Below are positions 21,339-32,654 of a stretch of 64,000 bases of DNA, in pieces (positions within the stretch are counted from its first letter, which is position 1; every line of letters begins with the position of its first letter). A program made the position numbers and the translations under genes. The DNA is from Aspidapion aeneum (lineage: Eukaryota > Arthropoda > Insecta > Coleoptera > Brentidae): contig OY755047.1 of the NCBI GenBank assembly GCA_963576565.1, positions 33,629,351 through 33,693,350 on the forward strand, in the 5' to 3' direction. A model generated the notes under the pieces. It worked only from the letters and a program-made list of their open reading frames with translations, searched no databases and was not told the origin of the DNA.

Positions 21339-22085
21339 ATATCGATGGTTAAAAGACAAAAAGTCATAAGCAACACATTTGAAATAGAGTTTTAAGCGCC
21401 AAAGTTTTTTTTTCCTCGTCGAATAAGCTATTCTGGCTTCTACGAAGATTTTTTTATCGCTTAAGTCAAATGAAAAAGAATGGATCCTGGTTTTTTTTTA
21501 ACTAAGCGACAAAAATTATATGTGTCGCTTATAACCTTTCGCCGAGGGGTGAACAGCTCTCAAAATCGGTGTACACATTTCTCACAATCTGTTCACAATC
21601 CTTCACAATCTTTACACAATCCTTCTCATTCACCCACAATGTCTCATAATCCTTCACAATCTTACCACAATCCCTCACAATCTCACCACAATCCCTCACA
21701 ATCTTAGCAAAGGATTGTGGATTTTCACAATCGGCATACATATTTTGGGGTTAGCTGGTCACCCCTCGGTTATTAAGTAGCAGGGCCGGTAACGGTAAAT
21801 TAAGAGGGCGGCAAAGGAAACTATAGACATGATGACCATTTTTTTTGTTTTTTTTTTGGTCGCAAGAATTTTTGATGGGACGGCCCCCCCCACCCCTTCA
21901 GACACGCTACGCCGCTGCACAGTCCTCCACAATCCCTCACAATCCCTCACAATCTTTCACAATCTTGCCACAATCCCTCACAATCTATACACAATCTTAG
22001 CAAAAGATTGTGGATTTTCACAATCGGTGTACACATTTTGGGTTAGCTGTTCACCCCTCGCTTTTCGCCTTTTAACCATCGATAT
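21339..22085. repeat. Fold-back element carrying CACAATC minisatellites
   Basis: The outer inverted motifs ATATCGATGGTTAAAAG (left) and CTTTTAACCATCGATAT (right) enclose a second set of inverted motifs, GAGGGGTGAACAGCT near 21543 and its inverted copies near 21752 and 22044. Between them run irregular arrays of a roughly 11-bp unit built on CACAATC (about 21585..21710 and 21918..22000). Open frames across the arrays only reflect the repeat. The element appears to contain a partial internal duplication, since two right-end motifs are present. Confidence 0.6.
21781..21917. mobile_element. Possible hAT-like MITE within the CACAATC element
   Basis: The left end CAGGGCCGGTAAC and an inverted right end CAGCGGCGTAGC bracket a short T-rich body with a C-rich tract. 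It interrupts the minisatellite arrays, consistent with a later insertion. No clear target duplication is visible. Confidence 0.4.
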
Positions 22086-22610
22086 GAATTTTTAAAAAAT
22101 TTAATTAATTAATTAAAATTGACCTGTTTTTGGGTTTTAACGCAAGCGACCAGCCATACATTCATGATTGAAAGTTACCAATAGAAACCGAACTTGGTAA
22201 CTCACTAAAAAAATCTAAACCTCCGTAAGAATTCAGGTTTGTAATTGTTTTTTTATACGACTGTCTTGTAAAAGGGGGTTTTGCGCACGGAGAACACGAT
22301 CTGAAAATGGCATTTTGCGCACGCTGTGTGCAAAACGTTTTGCACACGCTTATGTCATTTTTGCGCACGCCTATGCCATTTCTGCATACGGGTCTCCCGT
22401 CATTGTGATTTTTGTTTTTGTCACCCATCAATATAAGTTGGCTTAGTTCCGTAGCAACCGTCACTGCTCGTATGTTTTATTGATTAGATACGTCAAAAAA
22501 TTGTTGAATTTTTAAAGTTTTGTTGTAAAAATGTCGAAAATAAAAACAAGTTAAATTAAAATTTGATTTTTCTTTCTTTATTAGCAGTCGTATAAAAAAT
22601 ATTGTAAAAA

Positions 22611-22714
22611 ACTCGTTTGAAAACCTCTTTGCACACTCCCTCGACTTGTAGACCTCGCCTTCGGCTCGGTCTACCAAACTATCTGGATCGTGTGCAAAGA
22701 GTCGTTTTCAAACC
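22611..22714. repeat. About 100-bp palindrome with GCC-TTC-GGC core
   Basis: The outer arms CCTCTTTGCACAC and GTGTGCAAAGAG pair as inverted repeats. Inside them GTAGACC and GGTCTAC pair again around a TCGCCTTCGGCTC core. No gene is associated. The tight TTC loop recalls the hairpin arrays at 48097 and 58019. Confidence 0.6.
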
Positions 22715-23176
22715 TTGTTGTTTAAATAACTATTAATGGCGTGACAGATTCCTACTAAGTCGACTTAAGCGGGTTAGTCACGTATAGTCCTTGTCATACA
22801 CTTTTGTGGCTGACATGTAATGAATGAAAAGATTTGACAAAAAAATGGAAAGGTAAAAACAAGCCGTTATTCTGATTTTTTTTTGTTGCTGTCATTAAGA
22901 ATATGATAAATGAAGAGGTCGGAAATGTCAAAGAGTGTAACTGCCTATGGCAAGAACTATACAAATCTTTAGGGGCAATTTAGCGTCCATATATATAACG
23001 GATATATCTAGCTTATTCTGGGACGCCAAATTCCCCTGTAAATTGGCCAGTGAGTGGGCCGCTTAGAATAACGATATGATTGCAGCGAAAAATGTATGGA
23101 CCAAAAATACTGTGTTGTCATAGATATGATACTGTACAGGTGCATGTAGGCAATTAAACCATCTAGAACGACTTGC
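22715..23176. other. Intron-like stretch downstream of the receptor exon copy
   Basis: No further receptor exon (TM4 and C-terminus expected in gene sense) was found here, nor any other gene. Confidence 0.4.
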
Positions 23177-23281
23177 TTTGATAGAATCCTCGACCATCTT
23201 GATATGTTTTACAATAAAGGGGATACAAATGCCCGACTTGTGTATCTCTGGTGAAAACATGTATTGCGAGAAGGCCTGATT
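23177..23281 (-). pseudogene. Diverged partial copy of the receptor loop exon
   Basis: On the minus strand this segment matches the 3' part of the receptor exon at 23424..23667: about 84% identity over roughly 114 bp by eye, including the donor-like GCAAGT right after the last codon. The 35-codon stretch stays open and keeps PEIHKS and KMVEDS, but 12 of the 18 differences change the amino acid, including Arg to Pro in the segment before TM4, and conserved cysteines are lost. The acceptor side has no good pyrimidine tract. It is most likely a decaying duplicate exon; a functional alternative exon cannot be excluded. Confidence 0.7.
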
Positions 23282-23423
23282 GCTACTAGTAACCCGCTGG
23301 AGGCAGCATTCCATTTAAAGTCGCCACTCTGTATAAATTTAATTTTTAATTTAACGCACGTTATTTTCTATAATCAAGTGAATTCTTTAAAATTCTGTAA
23401 AATAAAGTTATCTCGCGACTTGC

Positions 23424-23667
23424 CTTGGTAGAATCCTCGACCATCTTGGTATGTTCCGCAATAAAGCGAACACAAAAGCACGACTTGTGTATCTCGGGCG
23501 GACACATGTAGTGCGAGAAGGCAGGATTGCGCAGCTGCAAAATGGGACTTTTGGAACCATTGGTGCCCGTGTCGTCGGCCGACGCAGTTAGATCCTCGCT
23601 AGATGGCGTTGCCGCCATTGGTCCGTGAATTTGACAGGTGCTGCCAAATGGACCGCCGTCACTTATC
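23424..23667 (-). CDS. Nicotinic acetylcholine receptor alpha-type subunit, one internal exon
   Basis: Pentameric acetylcholine-gated cation channels of insect neurons. This 81-codon exon encodes the end of the cytoplasmic loop between TM3 and TM4, including the amphipathic MA helix. Seen: GGPFGSTCQIHGP near the start, then CPPEIHKSCFCVRFIAEHTK and MVEDSTK at the end. These match the signature of insect alpha1/alpha4-type subunits, where the next exon is expected to begin the segment leading into TM4. The acceptor (TTATTTTTAG) precedes base 23667, which completes a split codon. The exon ends after an AAG codon with GCAAGT, a GC-type donor that otherwise fits the consensus perfectly. Neither neighbouring exon was found. 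A 17-kb Ty3 element lies 243 bp upstream in the intron, in opposite orientation. The exact subunit is not resolved. Confidence 0.85.
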
Positions 23668-23906
23668 CTAAAAATAAGAGAATATTAACATACATATAAA
23701 TAAAGTAAATAATTTTACTAAATATATTTCTTTTAAAATTGAGCGGTTTCAAAATGCTCATGAAGCGGTTATCTGCTATGTTTTTGGGCTTCATTACTGA
23801 TATTGGTGATAGACAGGGAGAAAGTGGTAATTGCGTGGTAATAAGCTACTAGGGGCATCCATAGGTTATGAAAACTGGTAAAGTAAAAAAAAGTTAATAA
23901 TAGCTA

Positions 23907-23910
23907 TAAG
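23907..23910. repeat. Target-site duplication of the Ty3 element, left copy
   Basis: TAAG immediately before the left LTR is repeated at 40986..40989 immediately after the right LTR. Four-bp duplications are common in Ty3/Gypsy insertions. Confidence 0.85.
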
Positions 23911-25460
23911 TGTAACGTGTCATTTTTACGTTTAAGACAACGTTACATATTTGTTTATTTAGGTAAATAATCAAGGCTCTTTGATTCGTCTTTCTGTACA
24001 CAAAGTAAGGGTATTTTATAGAGCTAGGTTTGGAGGTTATATAGGGTCTAGGAAGTTACCTTAAAAGGAGGCATTCCATCGAATTACTGTGGACACTACG
24101 CACATCGCATTATCTGGATATCGTAATTGGAATTTAAGATCACAGGCTTCGGGAAAATCACATAAAAATTTTGATTGTTTTGTTTTTATCTGTGGAATTT
24201 TGTGATTCTCTTGACGCTTATAAAGTTAAACAGCTGTTATGCTGGGGAATGGCGGCGTTGCCGCATCACAAATGGTTTCAGTAACAGGAAGGAAACATTT
24301 AGATGAACATTTCATTCCCTTACGTTTATTTTCGAGGATATTGGAACATTCCGAACCTCATATCCTTCACGGATTAACTAGTTTTGATAGTACGAAAACA
24401 TATTTGGGTTGACCAGTAACAACCGAGGCCCCGCCCCTTTGATATCTTTATTAATTTGATAGGGAAAGGATAAAATAAATACGAGTTATGCACTTTTGTA
24501 AATGGGAGATGGACGAGGGATAAAAACCAAGACTGGGGGAATAGACGAAATCGTGTGGGTTGGCATCTGAACACTCTTGTGCCTTCGGTTCAGTGTGTAT
24601 TTTTAGGTTCAGGTTCAGAAACAACTTTATTAATGTAGAAATGTTTTACAAAAATGGCGTCAAACCATATGAATCTTAGAGAAAACATTTATAAAGAGCA
24701 AAGGAAACTTGTGACTGAAACTGTAGCTAAAATACAACTAAATTCTACACTTAGTATAGCTTTACTCATATGGGAATTGGTTGAGTGATCGAATATTCCT
24801 GGGTTTGCTGCATGCCCTGATCTCCAGTAATTGATTTTACAGTTGATGGTTTCAATGCTGAGCTTCTTCTAGTCCGTCGGGTTATTCTTCTTCTACTTGA
24901 TATGTTGGTGGGGGTCCGGTAGGCAAATGTTCGGTCAAATGTATGGAGGGTGTCTCGACGTCCTTGTTATAAAAATTTCAACCGTGGAAATAGATCCGAC
25001 AACACCTCCAAGTGCGTTTTACGTACTTCCTATCCCCTTGGTCGGTGCTGCCCCCTATATACCTGTATAGAACTATTGCTGTATCTCCTCATTGGTTACT
25101 TTGAAAACCCCGGGTTTTTTCTTCCAGTCTTGCCACTGAAGGTAGAGATTTATTTTTGGCGGAAAAGTTTTTTTAAATAGGTTTGCATCCTTTATTTAAA
25201 TTTCACCGGGAAGATTAGGTTGGTACTATTGCGTTTTACCGTCCCCACTCCCAACCAAATTTACAAAACGGTTTCCGGCCACTACATTATTCTGGTATTC
25301 TCGACGAAGTGCTTTGTCTCTCTTTGCTAACGAATTTTGGCTGGGTCGGCAGCAGGCTCTGGGATCGCCATTGTTTTGGTTAGTGGCACTGCAAAAAACT
25401 GCAGGTTCAGTCCCAGAGACTGTGAGGAGCGAGTCCGTCGTGTCTAGGCGTAATCTGGAG

Positions 25461-26098
25461 TGACGCTCGCACCCTTTTGAGGGGAATTTTAAGTCGGCCC
25501 ACGCCATTTTGTACGGGGAAGAGCATTGGTAAGTTCGATTTTATTTTTTTTTTTCATTTTTTTTATTAATTGAGGACTCTTCAAGATAATATTTGCCTCC
25601 CAAATTGTAATTATTTTTCGTGTGAAATGTACTTTTTTACACAAAAGACGTGGGGGATTTTTGGCGTTTTTATATTTTTCATTTAACCACGTGTTGGATA
25701 AAAACTATATATTGGTTTTCTCCTTTGTCTACAGCCCGTCCATTCCACCGACAGATGTGCTGGACGCTGGTGGGAAGCCGGACGAGCCAGTTATAACCCT
25801 GGGAAAGGTACGTTAGTTTATTTTAGTTCATCTGCTTAAATCTGCTTTATTTTATTGAGTCGACATGGGGTTCTCGATTTAAGTTACTGTGTAGGGGAAC
25901 TTCGTGCAAAATTGACGAATTCCAGGAAACTGAAACATTTCATTTTCCACAGGTTTCTACGCTCGGGCAAGCATCCCACAACCTTTCTACGCTCGGGCAA
26001 GCATCCCACAACCTTTCTACGCTCGGGCAAGCATCCCACAACCTTTCTACGCTCGGGCAAAGAATCAGCAACATTTTCCACAACCAGTGTGGCCCTAG
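25461..26098 (+). other. Exon-like spliced unit inside the 5' LTR
   Basis: Three segments have good splice signals: one ending at 25528 (donor GTAAGT), 25735..25807 (acceptor TTTGTCTACAG, donor GTACGT) and one starting at 25953 (acceptor TTTTCCACAG). Joining them gives one frame that stays open from a TGA at 25461..25463 to TAG at 26096..26098. Segment two reads GGKPDEPVITLGK, and segment three encodes three copies of FYARASIPQP and a variant fourth. No ATG is present in this frame, so translation would need an upstream exon or the unit is an untranslated leader. The GC content is higher than in the rest of the LTR. No protein family was recognised; captured host exons are one possibility. 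Confidence 0.45.
25955..26086 (+). repeat. 30-bp tandem repeat in the LTR
   Basis: Three identical 30-bp units starting TTTCTACGCTCGGGCAAGC (25955..26044), then a 42-bp variant fourth unit. The period is a multiple of three, so every frame stays open on both strands. It is repeated at 39665..39796 in the other LTR. Confidence 0.95.
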
Positions 26099-27252
26099 CG
26101 TGATGTGCTAAGCGGGCACTAGGGGAGGCGCGAGCAGAACGGGACCTGGAGTAGCAGAAGATGTCTGGTACAACACATCCAGGTTTACAAAATAAAACAC
26201 ATTTTTTATTTTAACAATATAATCAAGGACCAAGGTAGGAGCAAGCCTTAACTATAATTTTTTTTCTCATATATAACTTTCACAATATAATTTAGAAGTG
26301 ATCTTTCCCTATATAATTTTGCACAGCTTAATTTTAACACTTCTTGTAAACGCAAGTTAACGGTATGACGTCATAACCACAATTTTGCGGTGTATTTACT
26401 AAGTTTTCCTTCATTTCATTTATTTAAGAGAATTTCTCTTGTGAAATTTGGATTGTCTTGCTACTTAGGCCCTGACTTGTTCCACTACATTCCATTATTT
26501 TTTTTTATTTCATGTTTTTGGTAATACTCCAGTTTTACCTTTTAAAATAAACAAGATGAACTAATTTTTCTTGTGTTATTTGTACAACCCAATGACCAAC
26601 TTTGCGGAGACAAAAGAGAGATGAGATTACATGTTTTAACGGTTTCTTTACACATTTTTACCTCATGGGGTGGATCTCGGACTGGGTTGCTGTCTGTCTT
26701 GACTGCAGATATTTGGTCCGGATCTCCCCTATGACAGAATAATTTTGGAAGTATATCTTATTTTTAACGATCATTTATACAACTGAGTCTCACACTACTG
26801 ATTCAGATGTAGATAACTATGACCTGTTAAAGGAGTCCATCTACCTGTAAAGTGCTTCTAGTTTTGTCATCTTAATTCAATCTTTTAGAATTTTATTCTG
26901 TTTATTTTTTTGGTTATTCTTAATTACACAAATACTCTGGAAGCCTCGGAAGTAAGTAGAATTTCATTGTTTGGCTGCAACGTTTGGGTTGAACTGTATT
27001 TTATTTAAGATCTTCTTTGTAAAACATTGGTATTAAATAATGTGGCGCACTTAAAAGTTTCTTATTTCTGGACCCCCCCCTTCTCCACTGTATAAAAGTT
27101 ACCGGGCATATCAATGTTTTACCTAGCTGGAAAATACAGTTCTGCTTCCAGATATTTGTTTAATTATTCAGTGGGTTTCAGTGTCACAAAATGGTGGCGG
27201 CGACGTCTTTAAGCTGCCACAAATGTCACACAACTTTTTTTTTAAGGCCACA

Positions 27253-27310
27253 AATTGGCGCCCAAATTATTTTTTAACTTTTATTAAGGCCACAAATTGG
27301 CGCCCTACGT
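27253..27310 (+). promoter_or_regulatory. Primer binding site, present twice
   Basis: AATTGGCGCCC directly follows the LTR end at 27252. The block AAGGCCACAAATTGGCGCCC (27244..27263), which spans the LTR end and this site, recurs at 27286..27305, now followed by TACGTG. TGGCGCCC-led sites are typical of tRNA-Lys priming; the second copy with TACGTG appears to match the insect tRNA-Lys end better (from memory, inference). Confidence 0.75.
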
Positions 27311-30300
27311 GTGTTTTGGCTAGTTTTTTTAACATCTGATGTAATTTTTTTTTTGTTTTTTTTTTTGAATTTGGAAAAAAAAGACAAATGTTTTTTACAT
27401 TTTTTTTTGAGAAAATTTTTTTGTGGTACAGCCAAAGCCAGGTTAGAGGCTTTCAGTGGCTGTGGGTGGTTTTGACACTCAATCATTTTTTTTTTCATAA
27501 AAAACAAGATCATTGGTTTTTGGAAATAACATTTTTTTAAATATTTTTTTTAGTAATATTTGAACGTTGATTTGGAACTCGGGTTGTTGTTTTAGTAATC
27601 CTCTTAGTTTTTTATTAGCTTATCTTCACAAGTTTTTTCTTGGAAAATAAAAGATTCATTTTTATTTATTAAGGAAGAATAAGTGGATAAAAAAACATAG
27701 GAGTTTTTATTGAACAGAGTCCAACTCATGTTCTTAATTCTTTAAAGTTTTTGTAGGAAAAACATGTTTTAGTTTTTTAAATTTTTTTTAAGAAAAATAA
27801 ATACAACAATGTAAATTTACTTCAATTTTTTTGTTGATTTATAGGTGGATGGACCTCCAGACATAGTCTTTTTAGGTTTAAATATATGCCAGAAGTAGTG
27901 TGCTTTTTTTTCTAACAATTTTTTTTGCAGGTTGCCTACTACTAATATGTTATTATTTCCTGCTTGTGATAAGATAGAAATTGTTTCACCGATTATTTTT
28001 TAGTGCAGTCAATTTATTTAGGTCAACAAGTTTTTTTTGGTCATTTTAATTTTTTTTGTGGGATATCACCACTTGGAAATTGGAATATTTTTACAGGGTT
28101 TCACACAAATTTTTCTTGGCTGAGTTGTTTTAAAGTAAATATAGCTTGACAGATGGTAGCTTTGTTTAGTTGAAAGTATTAATTAGTAATGAAAGAAAGG
28201 GAAAATGAGTTTATTTTGCTTTGTCATTTTCTTTTCTTGTTTTTTTTTGGAGGTAACTGTTGATGACAATTAAGAACTTACGTCACTCAGTTACATCGGG
28301 TCAGAGGAGGGTACTACTACTAGTGTCGGCTCGGGAGGTTAGGAAACACAAGGCTAAAATCCCTAGAGTGACACCTTGGCTGAAGATCAATGCCAAAAGT
28401 CCAGTTGACATTTTTTTTTGGGGTATTTTTTTTTGAAAGACAGTTTTTAGGTCTTTGGTTTAGTTGTCTAGTTGTGTTTCGTGACTGGTCAAATTTTTTT
28501 GGTAGAAAATACAGCGTTGGGCTTTGGAGTGCATTTTTTAAAAATGACCTACGAGTATTTCTATCAATTAAAGTTTTCTGGTACACATTTATTTTTTTTC
28601 TGTATTTTTTTCTGCGTTCAGGTTATAGCTTGGTCATGGCCATTGGAGAGCAAACATTTATGTTTGAGCCTTGAGAAGTTTTGCCTGCTCCAGATTGAAT
28701 ATAGAGAAAATGAATTTGAAGCCCAACTAGATATAATACCACAAAAGAAATGTTTAACTGAGACAGATATAGATATAAGTTTTTTTGATTTTTTTTAGTT
28801 CATTTGTAGAGTTCATTTGTAAAGTTCAGTAATTTTTTTTAAGTAATGTCATTTTGAGTCAGTGAATTTAAGAGAGACTTTCAACTAAATATAAATGCTA
28901 GTCGGTGGTAATTGGTAAAAATATTTCAAAATTTTACTTTTTTTAAATAATTTAATCTTTCTTAAAAAGATTATTTTTTTTTTCTGTAAGCATAACTTCT
29001 CGAATTCTTGTTCTGGTCAAAACGGTTTGTATAGGGGTCGTAGTTTTAAAGGGTGACCAGACAGGTTATATATTTTTTAGGGGACCAAACGGGAACTTCT
29101 TGAGTTACAAAAAGGTGAACTTTTTTTTGTCTTAGTTGATCAGGCAGGAATAAATAAATCTTTTACTTCCAAATCATAATTTTAAATAACAAGATTTATT
29201 GGTTAAGTGTTTGGGTCTTATAGAAAAAAAAACGTTTTGTTTTTGGAGGATACTGGTATGAGATGAAATTATTTTAATTTCATGCCAAATGTTGTTTGAC
29301 GGCAGATATGCTAGTCTTCAGTTTTTTTGTTAGTTTGCATTTCAGGACAGTGGCGTGTACTTAAAGGGGCCTTACATCTGCGCCCATTGTAAAGCAACTT
29401 CCAACCTACTTGCTTAGCTTTTCACTTAATCTTCGTTTTGTTGCTTCTAAAATTAAAGCGTTATGTTGGATAACGATGGATGGTGTTAGACTGAGAAAGT
29501 ACCTAGGTATTTAGGGATGAAAACTTGGAAGTTGTGGACAATCGGGAAATAATTTTTCTTTATTTCATTTTTTTTTTAATTTTAAAATAGTTTCATACTG
29601 GTGACCTCAAATAATGAAGCCAATTTTTAAATTACAATACGCTTTTGTGGAATAAATGGGAAAGTGTTCAGGTTAAACAATAAATTTAAGATGATTGATT
29701 TTTAAAAAAAAGATTTCAACCTAAGAATAAATTTAAAAACAATAGGTTTTCTTTGATGTGACTAAACAATGATGAGGGCATATATTTTTTTTTGGTTATG
29801 CATAATATGATAGTAGTACCTTTCGTATTGCAATAATTAGGGGTTTTCCTCCCGCGAGCTGGGTGGAAATGGAAGAAATGTTTGGTTCGGAGTGTAGAAA
29901 TCGAGGAACGAGGACTTCCTGCTAATCTTTTTAGGATTTCGCAACTTCGGTTTTCGCTAAATTAAAATACATCCAAATTTGGCCTACAGGCTGAATCTCA
30001 CATCTTCCAGGACCTTGCAGATTCGCGGAGAAAGACAATTTTTGTGATCTGTTTAGTTATGATAGGAATTAATAGTAACATGCACATGAGGGAACTAGAT
30101 ATATTTAGGTTAAAAAGTAGTAAGAACACTGATCTGAACAGTTTTCCATAATAGTGTCCTATTTTCACAGGGTGCTTCAAAATATCTTCACCCTTTCTTT
30201 GAAATAAGATATTGTTTCGCCTGTGGGTGTTTGACCGTTTAAAAAATATATAGGGTCCAGATGGGATTGGAATGGAAATCACAAGTTTTTGGGTTTTATT

Positions 30301-32654
30301 GACATTATACTTAGGGAATAGGGGAAATGTCTAATAAAAAGTTTTTTGGTTTTAGGCCGAGTTTTGTTGAGATAACAAAAGTTTAATTGGGGCCGGGAGT
30401 TTTATTATGCTCTTTTAAAATTAATGTAATAGTTTTTGGTTCTTGATTTTGTTCTCTGGTTTTTACGCAGGATTATTCCCAACTGTTTCATTTCTAAATA
30501 TCATTTGTAGGTGATGGGGTCTCATTAGCCCTTGGACATTTGGTAGATTTGCTTTGACTGATAGTTGTGGAGTGGGCCCAACTTAATTGTATATCTCGTA
30601 AACACCAGGAATAGGGATCTGAGAATGCATTAGGCAGTAAATTTTTTTTTGATTAGATGTTGTGTGTAAAGACACTTGAGTAGGCAGATTTAGTTTTACA
30701 ACGTTCTTATAGGTGAACCTTGAAATTGTTTTCATATTTGTTTTTTGAAAGTACACACAAGATAATTCTTTACGGAGTTGAGTGCAAAGTTTAAAACTTA
30801 GGTTCACACTATTATAGTGGTATAGTAAATAAGTACTCACGTTGTTTATTTCCTTAAGTAATAATTTTAAACAAATACACTAACATCGGTTGTTTTTTTT
30901 GGAACACAAATATTTTTTTTTAACTTTTCCTAAACTGATTGGTTTTTTTGCAATTACGATTTTTATACCTTATGATTCTTAAGTAAATTTAATTTTCAAA
31001 TTTTTTTTTGTATAGTAAATTAATTTTTCGAGCTCATTCACTTTTCACATTGCCACAGTTCTGGGAGAGGGAAGGGAATTGACAACTGTTTTTTTTAAAG
31101 GAAAAGAACAAAAACTGTTGCATGACAACTCGAATTAGGTTTTTTTGGTATTGATTTTATAAAGAAAAAATTTTTAAGGTTCACTAATAGGAGCTGCAAC
31201 CACACTTAAACATTTTTAATTTTTTTTTTGAAAATATTTTTTTTAAATATTTTTTTTTAATATTTTTTTAAAAGGGAGACTTGATTTTCTTGTTGGACAT
31301 TTTTTCCTTGGTGCATAGTAGTACCTTGTCCCTACAATGGTTCTACCAGTTTATTTAAATATTTTTTTTTCTGAATTAAAATATAATTTTATTTCGAACC
31401 CTCACGTTTTAACAACCTATCATCATTTGTTTTAAAAAAATTTTTCTTCTCCCTACTCCAAACCACCTATCAGAGTGGAGTAATATTTTGGAAATTTTAG
31501 TGAGCCAATTCATTTTTCTTATTATTGGACTACTGTGGTCGACACCAAAAAAAAAAATTTTTTTTTAAATTTTTTTTTTTTGACACTTTTCGGTACGATC
31601 CTAGGGTCTTTTTGACCATGACCATGGGTGATGCATCAATTTAGTTAAAATTTTGGGAATTTCATTTTAACGATTATTAGAGAGTTGCAGTCCTACCAAG
31701 ACGTTATTTGTGTAATTTTTTTTTTACCACCGGTAATTTTTTTTTAAAATTTTCTTTTAATTTTTTTTAATTACACACAACGTCCTTACTAGTCTAATTC
31801 GACGCAATTTCAGCGAGCGGTTTTTTTTTTAATTGAGCATATTTGACGATTTCTATAACATGAACATCTGTTCCGATGTTTATTGCGTTCACTTATATAT
31901 TAAGGGATGATGTGACCTTAAGCAATGCATGTTTCGTGTAGACTCAGAATAGGTAAGCAGGTTAAAGTGGGTTTGGATTTTTTCTTTTTAGAAAAATCAT
32001 CGTATACGGCGATTTGGGTTTTTTGAGGAGTTTATTTGTGGAGCCGTTCTGCAATAGCAGGAGTATACCCTAGCGTTAACTGTGTACAACAGCTTTGGGA
32101 TTTTTGTTATAGGTAATCTGTTGTACGTTCCATTTAGGGATAAATTTACCTATTCGGTTGCTGAGGTAAACAAACATCACTTAACTTTAATTTTAATCCA
32201 GTTCAGCTAGGATAAGCGCAATTATTTTTTTTTGGTTTTACTCACGCAGGAGTGAAACATAAGACCTAAACACTGCCAAAACTCTTGTCTCTCTTTTATT
32301 TTTTTTAAACTTTTTTTTTATGGCTACTTGTTAATTCTAATTTAGGATTTAAGTAGTTATTTCTCTCTGCAAGGTTGGACGTCATAGTTGGTTGTACAAA
32401 TACTTAATATAAATTATGATTACATTTTTAAATGCAAATAAATTTTACTTTCTTACTGCTCCGGTGTTTTTCGGTTTTGTTCGCGTCTGCCCGTATTTAA
32501 GTTTTATATTTTCTACATTTGTGAGAAAATTTATAGTGGTTTTCACTAGTGAATTTAAAGTGAACTTTGTGTTTGTTATTGCGTTGTTTATTTTTTATAA
32601 TTGGGAGGTATAATTAAGAGTTTTGAAGTTTAAAGTTTCAATATAAAAGGCACC
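27311..32654 (+). other. Long T-rich leader of the Ty3 element
   Basis: About 5.4 kb between primer binding site and gag, far longer than usual. The plus strand is rich in poly-T runs and has no frame with recognisable protein similarity. It may hold packaging or regulatory sequence, an intron of the genomic RNA, or captured non-coding DNA. Confidence 0.6.

Larger units (their letters stand above)
23911..27252 (+). repeat. 5' LTR of the Ty3 element (3342 bp)
   Basis: Near-identical to 37616..40985. The first 40 bp contain a short inverted pair TGTAACG...CGTTACA. It carries exon-like segments with strong splice signals (25461..26098), a 30-bp tandem repeat and an AATAAA at 26191..26196 followed by T-rich sequence. 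LTRs of most Ty3 elements are only a few hundred bp, so this one is about ten times longer. Confidence 0.93.

Noticed and set aside
21480..21707. Frame encoding NPSQS repeats
   Set aside because: Translation of the CACAATC minisatellite; no other coding evidence.
25226..25507. 93-codon minus-strand frame in the Ty3 LTR (also at 38937..39218)
   Set aside because: No family similarity; duplication only reflects the two LTRs; it overlaps the exon-like unit on the other strand.
25855..26103. Frame encoding LRSGKHPTTF repeats (and its minus-strand counterpart)
   Set aside because: The 30-bp repeat is a multiple of three, so all frames are open; splice signals favour another frame.
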